Below are positions 25,675 through 32,939 of a DNA stretch of 40,524 bases, piece by piece (positions within the stretch are counted from its first letter, which is position 1; every line of letters starts with the position of its first letter). The notes under the pieces are model-generated. The model was given only the letters and a program-made list of their open reading frames with translations. It searched no databases and was not told the origin of the DNA. The position numbers were made by a program, and so were the translations under genes. The stretch is from a virus, in the IMG/VR virus record IMGVR_UViG_3300008106_000016, positions 1 to 40,524 of that record; one strand, written 5' to 3'.

Positions 25675-26832
25675 TTAAACAAAGCTTGCACCACCATAAG
25701 TCATTGTTTTATTATCTCTTTGGTGGTTTTGTGATTGCGTAACCGCTTCTTTTACTGGGTTATGAAAAGATGCGAACGATATAGTTTGGTTACTTAATGG
25801 GTTGCTATTTTTTACCTCGTTACCCATTTTTTCGTTTGTTGCATCGGTTTCATTGTTAGTTTCGGAGGCATTTTTAATTTCACCTTCTTTTTTTGCAAGA
25901 TCCATATATTTTTTTATTCCTTCCTCAATCATTTTTGCAATCTCTTCTTTTGAAACTGCATCTTGGTTTTGTACCTCCTCTGCTTTTTTTGGATCTTGAA
26001 CGACCACTCCCTCTTTTACAGACTCATCTTGTTTCTCTGCGATGTTTTTAGGGGCACCTTCCACTTCTTGTAGAGCTGGCTCTCCATTAACAACATTTTC
26101 AGCTTGCTCTTCACCTTGCTCTGCATCACAATATGATAAAACCTTATCCATCTTTGCATTTAACATTGCGATTTGCTCCATCATTCCGTCGGAGTTTTTA
26201 ACATTTTTCTTAAACATACATTTTGAATTAATACAATTATTAAATTGAACATTATTAACAACTTGCGAACGAAAAAGCGGGTTTATAATACCTCGATCTC
26301 CATCCGTTAAATTGTCTTGTGAAAGTCTTACCTGTGTATCAAATCTAGGGTTTGGTACAAAGGCGATATTGTGAACTTTGAAATTCAATAATTTGTATAC
26401 ACTGCCATCGTTAAAAACAACGTGATCAATATCATTGCTGGGTTTATCAATTTTAACTTGATCTCTATAAAAATGTATAGAAGGACGATAACCTTGTTTC
26501 TCAATTTTGTTAATTGTTTCAATGTCGTCTATGATAACCTCACAAGCCGAATAGTCCTCATATCTATATTGTTTATCATCAATTGCAAAAGGCTCATTGA
26601 TATTGTAGGATTTTACACAAACACCGACTATTTGACTTTGCCCTTGTTTTGTATAAATTTTATCTCCTCTTTCAATATGATCCAACAATGGCTTTAGCCC
26701 CTCTAAACCTTGTGTTAATTTGTTGACAGTTGCTTCGGTTAAATATTGTTTATAACCCATATCTGGGTAGTTCATTAAGCCCGCTTGTAGCACTGAAACT
26801 ATATAAGTTTTTGAACCTTCGGCTTTTCTCAT
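25675..26832 (-). CDS. Prohead protease fused to a scaffold-like domain
   Basis: 385 residues. About 1-175 resembles DUF2213-type prohead proteases (TYIVSVLQAGLMNYPDMGYK, DHIERGDKI, then VHNIAFVPNPRFDTQVRLSQ). About 205-385 is an acidic, Glu/Lys/Gln-rich coiled region (EQIAMLNAKMDKVLSY, then KKAEEVQNQDAVSKEEIAKM), typical of scaffolds. An in-frame internal ATG at 26217 would give a scaffold-only product of 180 residues, as in lambda C/Nu3. It is the first gene after a divergent control region, so likely starts the leftward transcript for capsid and tail. Confidence 0.65.
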   Translation of the reverse strand: MRKAEGSKTYIVSVLQAGLMNYPDMGYKQYLTEATVNKLTQGLEGLKPLLDHIERGDKIYTKQGQSQIVGVCVKSYNINEPFAIDDKQYRYEDYSACEVIIDDIETINKIEKQGYRPSIHFYRDQVKIDKPSNDIDHVVFNDGSVYKLLNFKVHNIAFVPNPRFDTQVRLSQDNLTDGDRGIINPLFRSQVVNNVQFNNCINSKCMFKKNVKNSDGMMEQIAMLNAKMDKVLSYCDAEQGEEQAENVVNGEPALQEVEGAPKNIAEKQDESVKEGVVVQDPKKAEEVQNQDAVSKEEIAKMIEEGIKKYMDLAKKEGEIKNASETNNETDATNEKMGNEVKNSNPLSNQTISFASFHNPVKEAVTQSQNHQRDNKTMTYGGASFV

Positions 26833-26977
26833 TACAATGTTTTACTAAATTATATTCAGTAATTGTATAGAAACGCAGTGTTGTCAATATAGAAACGGTA
26901 ACAGCCTAATGTTTTATTGAAAATATCTTGCAATTAAGAAATATATATTTTACATAAGATGTATTTATGTAAAGCAA
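26833..26977. promoter_or_regulatory. Divergent control region between head operon and rightward cassette
   Basis: 145 nt separate the leftward protease/scaffold start from the rightward gene at 26978. It holds two direct copies of TATAGAAACG at 26866-26875 and 26888-26897, spaced 22 nt (about two helical turns). It also holds a 9-bp inverted repeat TTTACATAA / TTATGTAAA at 26949-26957 and 26965-26973. For the right side TTGAAA-N17-AATATA or TTGCAA-N17-TACATA are possible weak promoters. For the left side TATAAT occurs near the protease start without a good -35 element. Regulator binding is inferred from the repeats. Confidence 0.5.
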
Positions 26978-27283
26978 ATGCAAAATTTCTTATATCCTAC
27001 GAGTTTATTACATATACAAACTAGGTCAGTGTTTGAAGGGGGCGTTTTAAGCTACATTGCATATTCAAGATTCAATTATAAAATTAGTGCCTTAGAAAAT
27101 ACACAACCGTTTAAAGTGTTGCAGAGAAGACATTTTAATTATTGCAGTAATAAATCATCACAAATATTAAAAAAAGACACAACAAATTTTTTTACAAAGG
27201 CTGAGATACAAGAATTACAAACGTTGTATTTACAATATACACAAGATATTGATCAACAAAGTAAACAGATTTTAAGAGATTAG
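26978..27283 (+). CDS. Hypothetical protein, 101 aa
   Basis: First gene of the rightward cassette. A soluble, basic protein with an aromatic, Ser-rich N-terminal half and a helical, Gln-rich C-terminal half (KAEIQELQTLYLQYTQDIDQ). No family recognised. The inverted repeat TTTACATAA / TTATGTAAA ends 4 nt before the ATG, so expression may be controlled there. Confidence 0.5.
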   Translation: MQNFLYPTSLLHIQTRSVFEGGVLSYIAYSRFNYKISALENTQPFKVLQRRHFNYCSNKSSQILKKDTTNFFTKAEIQELQTLYLQYTQDIDQQSKQILRD

Positions 27284-27317
27284 TTATTTCAGGCAATATA
27301 GTATTAATGTATATCTT

Positions 27318-27713
27318 ATGAACAATGAAAAAATAAAACTAGTCGATACTAAAAAAGCTCAAAATAAGCTTATGGCAATATGTAAATTACATAAGTTGTA
27401 TTTACATGATATTACACGTCGATTAGATTGTGTAGAATTAGAAATACAATCGATACCTAAACTACTAACAAAAATACTGCCACAAAGCGGAATTCATATT
27501 AAGATTACTATTTATCAAAATCACACTTATGAAATGCAATATAACAGTTATGTTACTTATCACTTAGGTTATGTGAGAAAAAAGTGTGGTGAAACCGAGC
27601 CAACACGTTTATTATTTAAAGATCACAGTCTAAAAACTAAAAAGATAATATCTAATATAGATAATATTACCAAAGATATTGTACAACAAACAATAACCGA
27701 ATTTTATATATGA
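27318..27713 (+). CDS. Hypothetical protein, 131 aa
   Basis: A basic soluble protein with an N-terminal helical part (KKAQNKLMAICKLHKLYLHD) and a central strand pair (GIHIKITIYQNHTYEMQYNS) followed by a Lys-rich helical end. Not recognised. Part of the rightward cassette; 34 nt after the previous gene and 57 nt before the next. Confidence 0.5.
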   Translation: MNNEKIKLVDTKKAQNKLMAICKLHKLYLHDITRRLDCVELEIQSIPKLLTKILPQSGIHIKITIYQNHTYEMQYNSYVTYHLGYVRKKCGETEPTRLLFKDHSLKTKKIISNIDNITKDIVQQTITEFYI

Positions 27714-27770
27714 TCTAAAAAAATAAGTGTATACGGAAATTGAATTGATGTTGATTATTATTAAGTTATT

Positions 27771-28046
27771 ATGAGTGAAAAGAGTTTAGATGAGATGACA
27801 ACCGTAGAGATGGTGGATTTTGTAACAAAACACACATACGAATATCGCAAAATATATGAGGCATCATTTAAGAGTAAAGAAGAGCAAAAAATCCATGAAT
27901 TAGAACTGCAGATTAGCTTTTTTACCAACGTCATAGACTACCCAGAACTTACTAAAACTGAGAGAAAGAAAATAATCAAAAACATAAAGCAAGAAATACA
28001 AATTATTAAACAAGGATTGGCTTTGAAAGAAGCTTTGAAAAATTAA
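27771..28046 (+). CDS. Hypothetical coiled-coil-like protein, 91 aa
   Basis: A highly charged, helical protein (MSEKSLDEMTTVEMVDFVTK; ERKKIIKNIKQEIQIIKQGL) that could form a coiled coil. Family unknown. Its last codons and TAA lie in the 5' end of the 29-nt repeat at 28040-28068, so the repeated segment begins at the gene's 3' end. Confidence 0.5.
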   Translation: MSEKSLDEMTTVEMVDFVTKHTYEYRKIYEASFKSKEEQKIHELELQISFFTNVIDYPELTKTERKKIIKNIKQEIQIIKQGLALKEALKN

Positions 28047-28068
28047 AGTGTTTTGCTAGGGTCAAAAC
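28040..28068 (+). repeat. 29-nt direct repeat, copy 1 (with hairpin)
   Basis: Identical over 29 nt to 32487-32515, and 35 of 36 positions match if extended to the following TCATTT. The core GTTTTGCTAGGGTCAAAAC has a short internal inverted repeat (GTTTTG / CAAAAC). Here the core also pairs with downstream sequence (TAGGGT with ACCCTA at about 28078-28083), giving a larger hairpin without a T-tract. Both copies lie on the strand of the rightward genes, about 180-200 nt upstream of the next start (28246 and 32716), which suggests shared leader or control DNA, or a recombination seam. Confidence 0.75.
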
Positions 28069-28147
28069 ATCATTTGAACCCTATAAAATCTATATATTAC
28101 ATTCTATCGCAAAAAGCATAATAAAATCACTATTCCTGTTTTATTAT

Positions 28148-28175
28148 TTGACAAAGTCAGTTATTATTATATTAT
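28148..28175 (+). promoter_or_regulatory. Upstream sigma70-type promoter (tandem, distal)
   Basis: TTGACA at 28148-28153, a 16-nt spacer, then TATTAT at 28170-28175. It is one base off the consensus -10. It lies just upstream of the perfect promoter at 28180-28208 and points to the gene at 28246. Confidence 0.6.
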
Positions 28176-28179
28176 TTAC

Positions 28180-28208
28180 TTGACAAACACAAATCATTAG
28201 TGTATAAT
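28180..28208 (+). promoter_or_regulatory. Perfect-consensus sigma70 promoter
   Basis: TTGACA at 28180-28185, exactly 17 nt, then TATAAT at 28203-28208, both matching consensus at all six positions. Transcription should begin near 28215, giving a leader of about 30 nt to the ATG at 28246. Host polymerase would read it without phage factors, so the cassette at 28246-29771 is probably expressed in the lysogen or very early. Confidence 0.85.
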
Positions 28209-28245
28209 TAAAATGTAGTTAAAATTATTATATTGTTATATTTGT

Positions 28246-28731
28246 ATGAACACAACTTCTAAAAACGATTGTACTAGATTAAAGGAAATATTAGAGTTTG
28301 CAAAAACCGATCTTGAAATTACTCTTTCCGATCCCAATAATCCTTCTTATATTGATCCGATTGATAGATTTTATCATTTTAAAAACAACAACGATGAGGA
28401 CGCTAAAAGACTGAAAAAGAAAATAGGTGAAAAAAATTGGGAGACAGTGAGTCACCACTATTTTGATGATAATGTAAAGATCAATGCTGGCGATTGTGCG
28501 AAAAAAGGTTACTGGGAAATAAAAGAACTTAGAGGATTATTAGTATGTTATGTCACCTCTGAAATAACGGATCAAAAACTTTTAGATTATTATAATCAAG
28601 CTAAGACTCAACTTACTTCTACAGGATTATATTGGGGAGTGATTGCGATTGGAATTATAGAAGACCTTCTCTTCAACGATTCCGTTACTAAAAGACACTA
28701 TTATTTTATTATAGATAACACCAAAAACTAA
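28246..28731 (+). CDS. Hypothetical accessory protein behind a strong promoter
   Basis: 161 residues: an acidic and Asn-rich N-terminal half (LSDPNNPSYIDPIDRFYHF, a KKKIGEKNWETVSHHYF segment), then a beta/alpha C-terminal half with LRGLLVCYVTSEI and LYWGVIAIGIIEDLLF. The late hydrophobic segment is short and more like a buried strand-helix than a membrane pass. No family recognised. Placement behind tandem sigma70 promoters marks it as a moron-type gene, perhaps for host fitness, immunity or defence. Confidence 0.55.
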   Translation: MNTTSKNDCTRLKEILEFAKTDLEITLSDPNNPSYIDPIDRFYHFKNNNDEDAKRLKKKIGEKNWETVSHHYFDDNVKINAGDCAKKGYWEIKELRGLLVCYVTSEITDQKLLDYYNQAKTQLTSTGLYWGVIAIGIIEDLLFNDSVTKRHYYFIIDNTKN

Positions 28732-28753
28732 ATTTTCCGTTATATTATCATAT

Positions 28754-29044
28754 ATGTCAAACATTAAACCATTACAAATTCGCAATAAGAAAAATGAACT
28801 ATACTTGGACTCATATTCGCAATGGAACATTAGGTATACACACTTAAGGCGACATAGTGATGTATATCGAGACGCACAACGAGATTGTTACAGTGCATCT
28901 CAGTTCAGACTGACGAACAAGGGCATAGAGAGTCGTGTCGATGGAGAAAATTATTATGTTATCGGAAACATCTTTGAAGAATATTCTAAGAAGTTAAGAC
29001 AGCAAGAGAATAGATTTGATGAGTTTTATAGTTTATTTAGTTAA
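28754..29044 (+). CDS. Hypothetical protein, 96 aa
   Basis: A strongly charged, Arg- and Tyr-rich soluble protein (RYTHLRRHSDVYRDAQRDCY; FEEYSKKLRQQENRFDEFYS). Not recognised. It lies 22 nt after the previous gene in the cassette driven from 28180. Its 3' end is 7 nt before the next ATG. Confidence 0.5.
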   Translation: MSNIKPLQIRNKKNELYLDSYSQWNIRYTHLRRHSDVYRDAQRDCYSASQFRLTNKGIESRVDGENYYVIGNIFEEYSKKLRQQENRFDEFYSLFS

Positions 29045-29051
29045 TTTATAT

Positions 29052-29666
29052 ATGAAAGAAGTATTACATATGAAAGAAAAATTATTTAAGATAGATAATG
29101 ACAATCTTACTAATTTGGTAGAGGCTCTAAAAAATTGGCATTTTCGACATATTTGGACAACCATTATTATTACTCGCCACTTTCCAAGTTTTTTAGTAAA
29201 GAAAGAGGTAAGTATTACAATAGAAACAAAACTTCAAGAAGCAATGGCTCTAGAGAGTTTCTATCCCGATACTCCATCTATTTGCCTTGATGGTCATGGT
29301 CATGGGTGTTGTAATATTCATCAGATACAACAATGCCTTGAGAATAGTACGAATTTTTCATTCAAATTTGCGCTGAGACAGATATCACGTATTGCAAATG
29401 AACTAATTGAAAATAAACCAGAGCATATGACACGTATATTTTTCGGTCGTCCCATTACTCTTGAGGATATTTTATCTAATCTTGGCACTGGTCGCTTAAA
29501 GGTGACTATGGACAACACAAAGCTTTGTGTTGAAAATCTAGACAAAGATAATACCGTGTTTATAATATTTTTTTGGGAATTAGGCAAACCACTTCATTGT
29601 CAAAGTCGATCCACTTGGGAAAATATAGCACGCATAATTTATACTAATTTAGAAGAACGAGATTAA
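29052..29666 (+). CDS. Hypothetical protein with His/Cys cluster
   Basis: The start at 29052 follows TTAATTTATAT and avoids overlap; the alternative ATG 29016 lies inside the previous gene. 204 residues. The notable feature is ICLDGHGHGCCNIHQIQQC (about 80-98), with three His and four Cys in a short stretch that could bind metal. The rest is mixed alpha/beta (FRHIWTTIIITRHFPSFL). Family unknown. It is the last intact gene of the rightward cassette. Confidence 0.5.
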   Translation: MKEVLHMKEKLFKIDNDNLTNLVEALKNWHFRHIWTTIIITRHFPSFLVKKEVSITIETKLQEAMALESFYPDTPSICLDGHGHGCCNIHQIQQCLENSTNFSFKFALRQISRIANELIENKPEHMTRIFFGRPITLEDILSNLGTGRLKVTMDNTKLCVENLDKDNTVFIIFFWELGKPLHCQSRSTWENIARIIYTNLEERD

Positions 29667-29670
29667 TTTA

Positions 29671-29771
29671 TGTCAAATTTAATAGAAAAATACGGTTTAG
29701 AAAGATGCTCAAAAGTGTATGATTGGTATGTTAAAAAACAGAACGATAAAATAATGGATACGACTAACTAA
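29671..29771 (+). pseudogene. Frameshifted small gene at the cassette end
   Basis: An ATG at 29671 sits in the exact GATTAATTTATG context, but the frame ends after nine codons (MSNLIENTV). A one-base change in the A run at 29687-29690 would restore a 33-residue product reading MSNLIEKYGLERCSKVYDWY and on to a TAA at 29769-29771. Either the gene is broken or the base count in the run is wrong. Its end overlaps the 3' end of the leftward MuF-like gene by 8 nt. Confidence 0.45.
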
Positions 29772-30861
29772 TAAACTTATAATAAGTATAACCATTTTCA
29801 TAAAATGGGCGGAGATTTTCAATATCTACAATCACTGGGCGAGCTACACAACGACAACCAAAATCCTCCCCAGGATTAGCTCTCCTACCAGTTTTTAAAT
29901 CCACAATAGGCGGATTATCAGAACGAAAAATCTTGCCGTTTAGTTCTTGGTGTTGAGGTCTAACCTTGTTATCCCTTGCACTATCCCACATGTAATACTC
30001 AATACCAGATCTTAACATGTTTTGCTCTTGTATAGTCGAAGTTGCGAGCTGTGTTTCTTGTGATGCTAAAAATTGTGCCTTGGACTTTGAAACATTAAAT
30101 TTACTTTGGATTTGCTCTACCAATGCCTCACTTCTTAAACCAAGATTTACATTGTTCATTACAATTTCTCTTAAGTCAGTGATCTGTTGCGTTGTAAAAT
30201 TTTTAATAGGTAATTCAAGATTGTTTGTGTATTTGGTTGCAATTTGATCTAATTCTAAATCATTAAATTTTAAATTAATTTTGATATCTTGTTCAGTAAA
30301 ATTTTGATTACTTTGCTTGATCGTATCCTTCACAATATCCTTATAGGATTCTTTAATTTTTGTTTTTAATTCAGAGAACATTAAATCTTTTGTGATGTTT
30401 ATTTCTTGAAAGTAGTTTGCTAATTCAAAAGATAAGTTATTTTGTAGTGCCGAGACAGTTGTAATTGCATTTTGTATATTGCTTGGTAACGCATTTGAGT
30501 TTATGTACCATTTTTTTTGACTAGAGTTAAAAACCCCTCCTAGTTTTTGCAATTCTTTTGTTATCAAAGTATTTGCTCTATATTCCTTACTATAAACAAA
30601 ACCAGTCCCATCGTAGATAATTTTATTTGATTTAATAAGTATCAACAAGTCTTCAACACTATTTAAAACATCTTTTTGCTTGTCTATAATAGAGTTGTCT
30701 ACTAAAATTTTTGCGATCGGTTTATAAATGCTTTTAAAGTATTGGTTTAATAAATCATTTAAATTATTTTTTAGTACAGTGTTAGGCTCTACTCCATTTA
30801 AAATTAAATATTTTTTTGTTTTCAGTATTTTTTTAACTGGGTTGTTAAATAGTCTTATCAT
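29764..30861 (-). CDS. Phage Mu F-like minor head protein
   Basis: 365 residues from ATG 30861, overlapping the portal 3' end by 17 nt. The conserved SPP1 gp7/Mu F domain is near the C terminus: FLASQETQLATSTIQEQN, then YYMWDSARDNKVRPQHQELN, GKIF, and the closing NPGEDFGCRCVARPV with its two Cys. The N-terminal part is helical. The protein acts at the portal in head assembly and may be ejected with DNA. It is separated from the next head gene (26832) by the rightward cassette. Confidence 0.8.
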   Translation of the reverse strand: MIRLFNNPVKKILKTKKYLILNGVEPNTVLKNNLNDLLNQYFKSIYKPIAKILVDNSIIDKQKDVLNSVEDLLILIKSNKIIYDGTGFVYSKEYRANTLITKELQKLGGVFNSSQKKWYINSNALPSNIQNAITTVSALQNNLSFELANYFQEINITKDLMFSELKTKIKESYKDIVKDTIKQSNQNFTEQDIKINLKFNDLELDQIATKYTNNLELPIKNFTTQQITDLREIVMNNVNLGLRSEALVEQIQSKFNVSKSKAQFLASQETQLATSTIQEQNMLRSGIEYYMWDSARDNKVRPQHQELNGKIFRSDNPPIVDLKTGRRANPGEDFGCRCVARPVIVDIENLRPFYENGYTYYKFIS

Positions 30862-32404
30862 TTGCAAGATTTAAAAAATTTGCTTGGTCATTTGTTTGGT
30901 TAGCCCCCTCTTCTATATTATCAACTTCAATATCCTCTCCAAAAATATTTGCATTATTGACAATTTGTACTATTTTTTTTGTAGATAATTTCCCCTGTAC
31001 TATCGTTTGAAGATCACCAAGATTCTTAATAATTGCGTCTTTTTTTGCTTGTTTTGTTTGCTCGGTTTCGTTATAGTTATTGTTATATTCCATTTTAAGG
31101 TCTGTTAATTCAATACCAAAAATTGCTTTTGCTAAAAGAACCGCAATTTTATGTAAAATAACTTTACTTTTATTTTGCTCTATTACAAGTTTTTCAGTCC
31201 ATTGTCTATCAACATCTTCACCAGTTGCATTCAGTCCACTTGCTCCTTCTCCATTCCAAATATTAAGCGGAATACCAATTTTTTCAATAAAAGCATTTTT
31301 TAAAAATTGTATAATTTCAATAAGTCCAGCAAAAGAAGTCTGTATTTGATTAATAGCAACATCTTTATCCGTGGGCATAAAACCATGTTGCGTTATTGCG
31401 TTGCTTACTTTTTTAATAGCTTCCTCAACTTTTGATGCAGAAGCATTATTCATCATCATGGAAGCTAGATCTGGTATTTGTATTTGTCTTATTAACGGCA
31501 CTTTTTGAATTTCAGTCATTACACGCAACGCCTCTTCGTATCGCCTTAAGTCTTCGTCAACACTTTCAAGAATACTAAAACCAGACCATCTATTTATTAG
31601 TCTGATACCAGTATAGTAAGGAGTAAATGCATCATTTGTCATTATCATTATCAGGCTTTGATCTATATCACCACTCAACGCACCCGCAAAAGAGGTAAAA
31701 GAATAGCGAGTTTTACCAAGACTAATAACATTGTTATCTTCTTGTTCTTTAATATTCTTGGCAACTCGTTTTGCATTCTTTTTTTGTGTTTGTACAAAAT
31801 CAATAAAAGCACTGTGTTGTTTGTCAATATTTGCAATATTGACTTGATTAACATATCCTACATTGTATTGTTTAATATCTAAGATTTGCCAAGGATTAAA
31901 TGCATTCACTTGTATTGTATCCCCCTCTTGTAATTCGCTCAATTTTTTATTAAAATTCAACAACTCTTCTGGTGTTTTACCAAAGCTTAAAACTAAAAAA
32001 ACTCCCCCGTATAACAAAGTTTGTTTGCTTGCATTTTTGTATTCATTAAAAAATTCGTTAAAAATGTTTTGTAATTTTTGACAGTCCTCTTCGTTTATCA
32101 TTGTAGTACTAAGTTTAGGGGGCATTTTAAACGCACTTTCAACCCTAATGTCTATTGCTTTTTTTACCATTCCATTTTGAGTCTGTAAATAATCTAATGC
32201 AACTGGATTATTAGTTAATAAATCTATCGGCGTATTAAATGGAGACAGAACATTTTTATTAAAACTACCATTTTGATAGTTTAATAAACCATTCATATTA
32301 CCAAGACTATTTTTTACTTCGTTTGTAGCTTTAGCATTAATCAATACATCAACAAGAGTATTTAACGTTTCAAGTTGCGTATTTAAGTTAGGATTTTCAG
32401 CCAT
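30845..32404 (-). CDS. Portal protein (DUF1073-type)
   Basis: 519 residues. Matching features: ALDYLQTQNGMVKKAIDIRV near 70-90, TLLYGGVFLVLSFG (stem/clip start), INRWSGFSILESVDEDLRRY (about 265-285) and, diagnostic, GIPLNIWNGEGASGLNATGE (about 378-397) followed by DVDRQW, the G-x-GLNATGE motif of DUF1073 portals. It forms the dodecameric DNA gate at one capsid vertex. It is encoded upstream of the MuF-like protein as usual. Confidence 0.8.
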   Translation of the reverse strand: MAENPNLNTQLETLNTLVDVLINAKATNEVKNSLGNMNGLLNYQNGSFNKNVLSPFNTPIDLLTNNPVALDYLQTQNGMVKKAIDIRVESAFKMPPKLSTTMINEEDCQKLQNIFNEFFNEYKNASKQTLLYGGVFLVLSFGKTPEELLNFNKKLSELQEGDTIQVNAFNPWQILDIKQYNVGYVNQVNIANIDKQHSAFIDFVQTQKKNAKRVAKNIKEQEDNNVISLGKTRYSFTSFAGALSGDIDQSLIMIMTNDAFTPYYTGIRLINRWSGFSILESVDEDLRRYEEALRVMTEIQKVPLIRQIQIPDLASMMMNNASASKVEEAIKKVSNAITQHGFMPTDKDVAINQIQTSFAGLIEIIQFLKNAFIEKIGIPLNIWNGEGASGLNATGEDVDRQWTEKLVIEQNKSKVILHKIAVLLAKAIFGIELTDLKMEYNNNYNETEQTKQAKKDAIIKNLGDLQTIVQGKLSTKKIVQIVNNANIFGEDIEVDNIEEGANQTNDQANFLNLANDKTI

Positions 32405-32486
32405 ATCATTGTTGTAATATTAATGTAATTGATAATACACACATTTTATAAAAACACAAGGTATTTTATTAAATTCATTTTTATAG

Positions 32487-32515
32487 AAATTAAAGTGTTT
32501 TGCTAGGGTCAAAAC
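32487..32515 (+). repeat. 29-nt direct repeat, copy 2
   Basis: Identical over 29 nt to 28040-28068. The core GTTTTGCTAGGGTCAAAAC also has an imperfect inverted partner about 100 nt downstream (ACCCTAGGCAAAC, 11 of 13 positions complementary), so this copy could bound a small element of about 116 nt. It lies 229 nt upstream of the BRO-N remnant on the same strand. Confidence 0.75.
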
Positions 32516-32634
32516 CTCATTTTACGCTTATTTTACAGGGGTTCATTTTTTTGAGTATTTTCAAACAATACTTGACTTTTGTAATTTGTTAATTTAAAAA
32601 AACCCTAGGCAAACAAAAAAGGTTTACAAAATTA

Positions 32635-32698
32635 CTTTCACTAGGACTTTAAGTGCCGTCCTAAACTTACGGTGCCTCATTTAAGGTTCTAGTGAAAG
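32635..32698 (+). ncRNA. Long hairpin, RNA-like (64 nt)
   Basis: The arm at 32635-32653 (CTTTCACTAGGACTTTAAG) pairs with 32680-32698 (TTTAAGGTTCTAGTGAAAG) at all 19 positions: 16 Watson-Crick and 3 G-U. Two further pairs follow, then an inner GTGCCGT / ACGGTGC stem with a 9-nt loop and a small asymmetric bulge. Tolerated G-U pairs favour selection on RNA rather than on a DNA palindrome. There is no T-tract after it, so it is not an ordinary terminator. It lies 17 nt upstream of the BRO-N remnant. It could be a small RNA, a leader structure or a MITE-like relic. Confidence 0.55.
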
Positions 32699-32715
32699 AA
32701 TTTATCAATTCTATT

Positions 32716-32910
32716 ATGTAAATCGAAGTTTTTAAATTTCAAAACAACCCAGTAAGAACTAAAATCATTAACTGTAAAGAATGGTTTTGTGCGGGTGATG
32801 TTTGTAAGATTTTAGATATACAAAACGGCCGAGACGTTGTTGCTAAATTAGAAATTTATGATGTAGAAAAGTCCGACATCATAGATAGACTTAATAGAAA
32901 GCAACAATAA
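32716..32910 (+). pseudogene. BRO-N antirepressor remnant (nonsense codon 2, truncated)
   Basis: The frame reads ATG TAA ATC and then 62 open codons to TAA at 32908-32910. The product after the stop, IEVFKFQNNPVRTKIINC then KEWFCAGDVCKILDIQN, matches the N-terminal half of the BRO-N domain (R-x-x-x-x-x-x-x-WF-x-x-DVc-x-iL). It ends at DIIDRLNRKQQ, just before the usual NESGLY segment, so the domain is truncated. One C-to-T change (CAA to TAA) would explain the codon-2 stop. It lies on the strand opposite the head operon. Confidence 0.7.
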
Positions 32911-32939
32911 AAAATAATTGATAAAACAGTTGGTTATTA

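Larger units (their letters stand above)
32405..32939. other. Island between portal and large terminase
   Basis: 535 nt without an intact gene on either strand. From left to right it holds an AT-rich portal leader, the second copy of the 29-nt repeat (32487-32515), a partly complementary CCCTAGGCAAAC segment at about 32603-32614, the long hairpin (32635-32698), and a rightward broken BRO-N remnant (32716-32910). It looks like a degraded rightward insertion in the leftward head operon. Confidence 0.7.

Noticed and set aside
26858-26886. TTGACA on the minus strand before the head operon as a promoter
   Set aside because: The best -10 (TACAAT) is only 14 nt away and the site at 17 nt (AATTAC) is poor.
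32432-32459. TTGTGT-N16-TATTAT before the portal gene on the minus strand
   Set aside because: Only a loose match; such matches are expected by chance in AT-rich DNA.
32498-32614. Transposon-like element bounded by GTTTTGCTAGGGT and ACCCTAGGCAAAC
   Set aside because: Only 11 of 13 positions are complementary, there is no target duplication and no transposase; kept only as a remark under the repeat.
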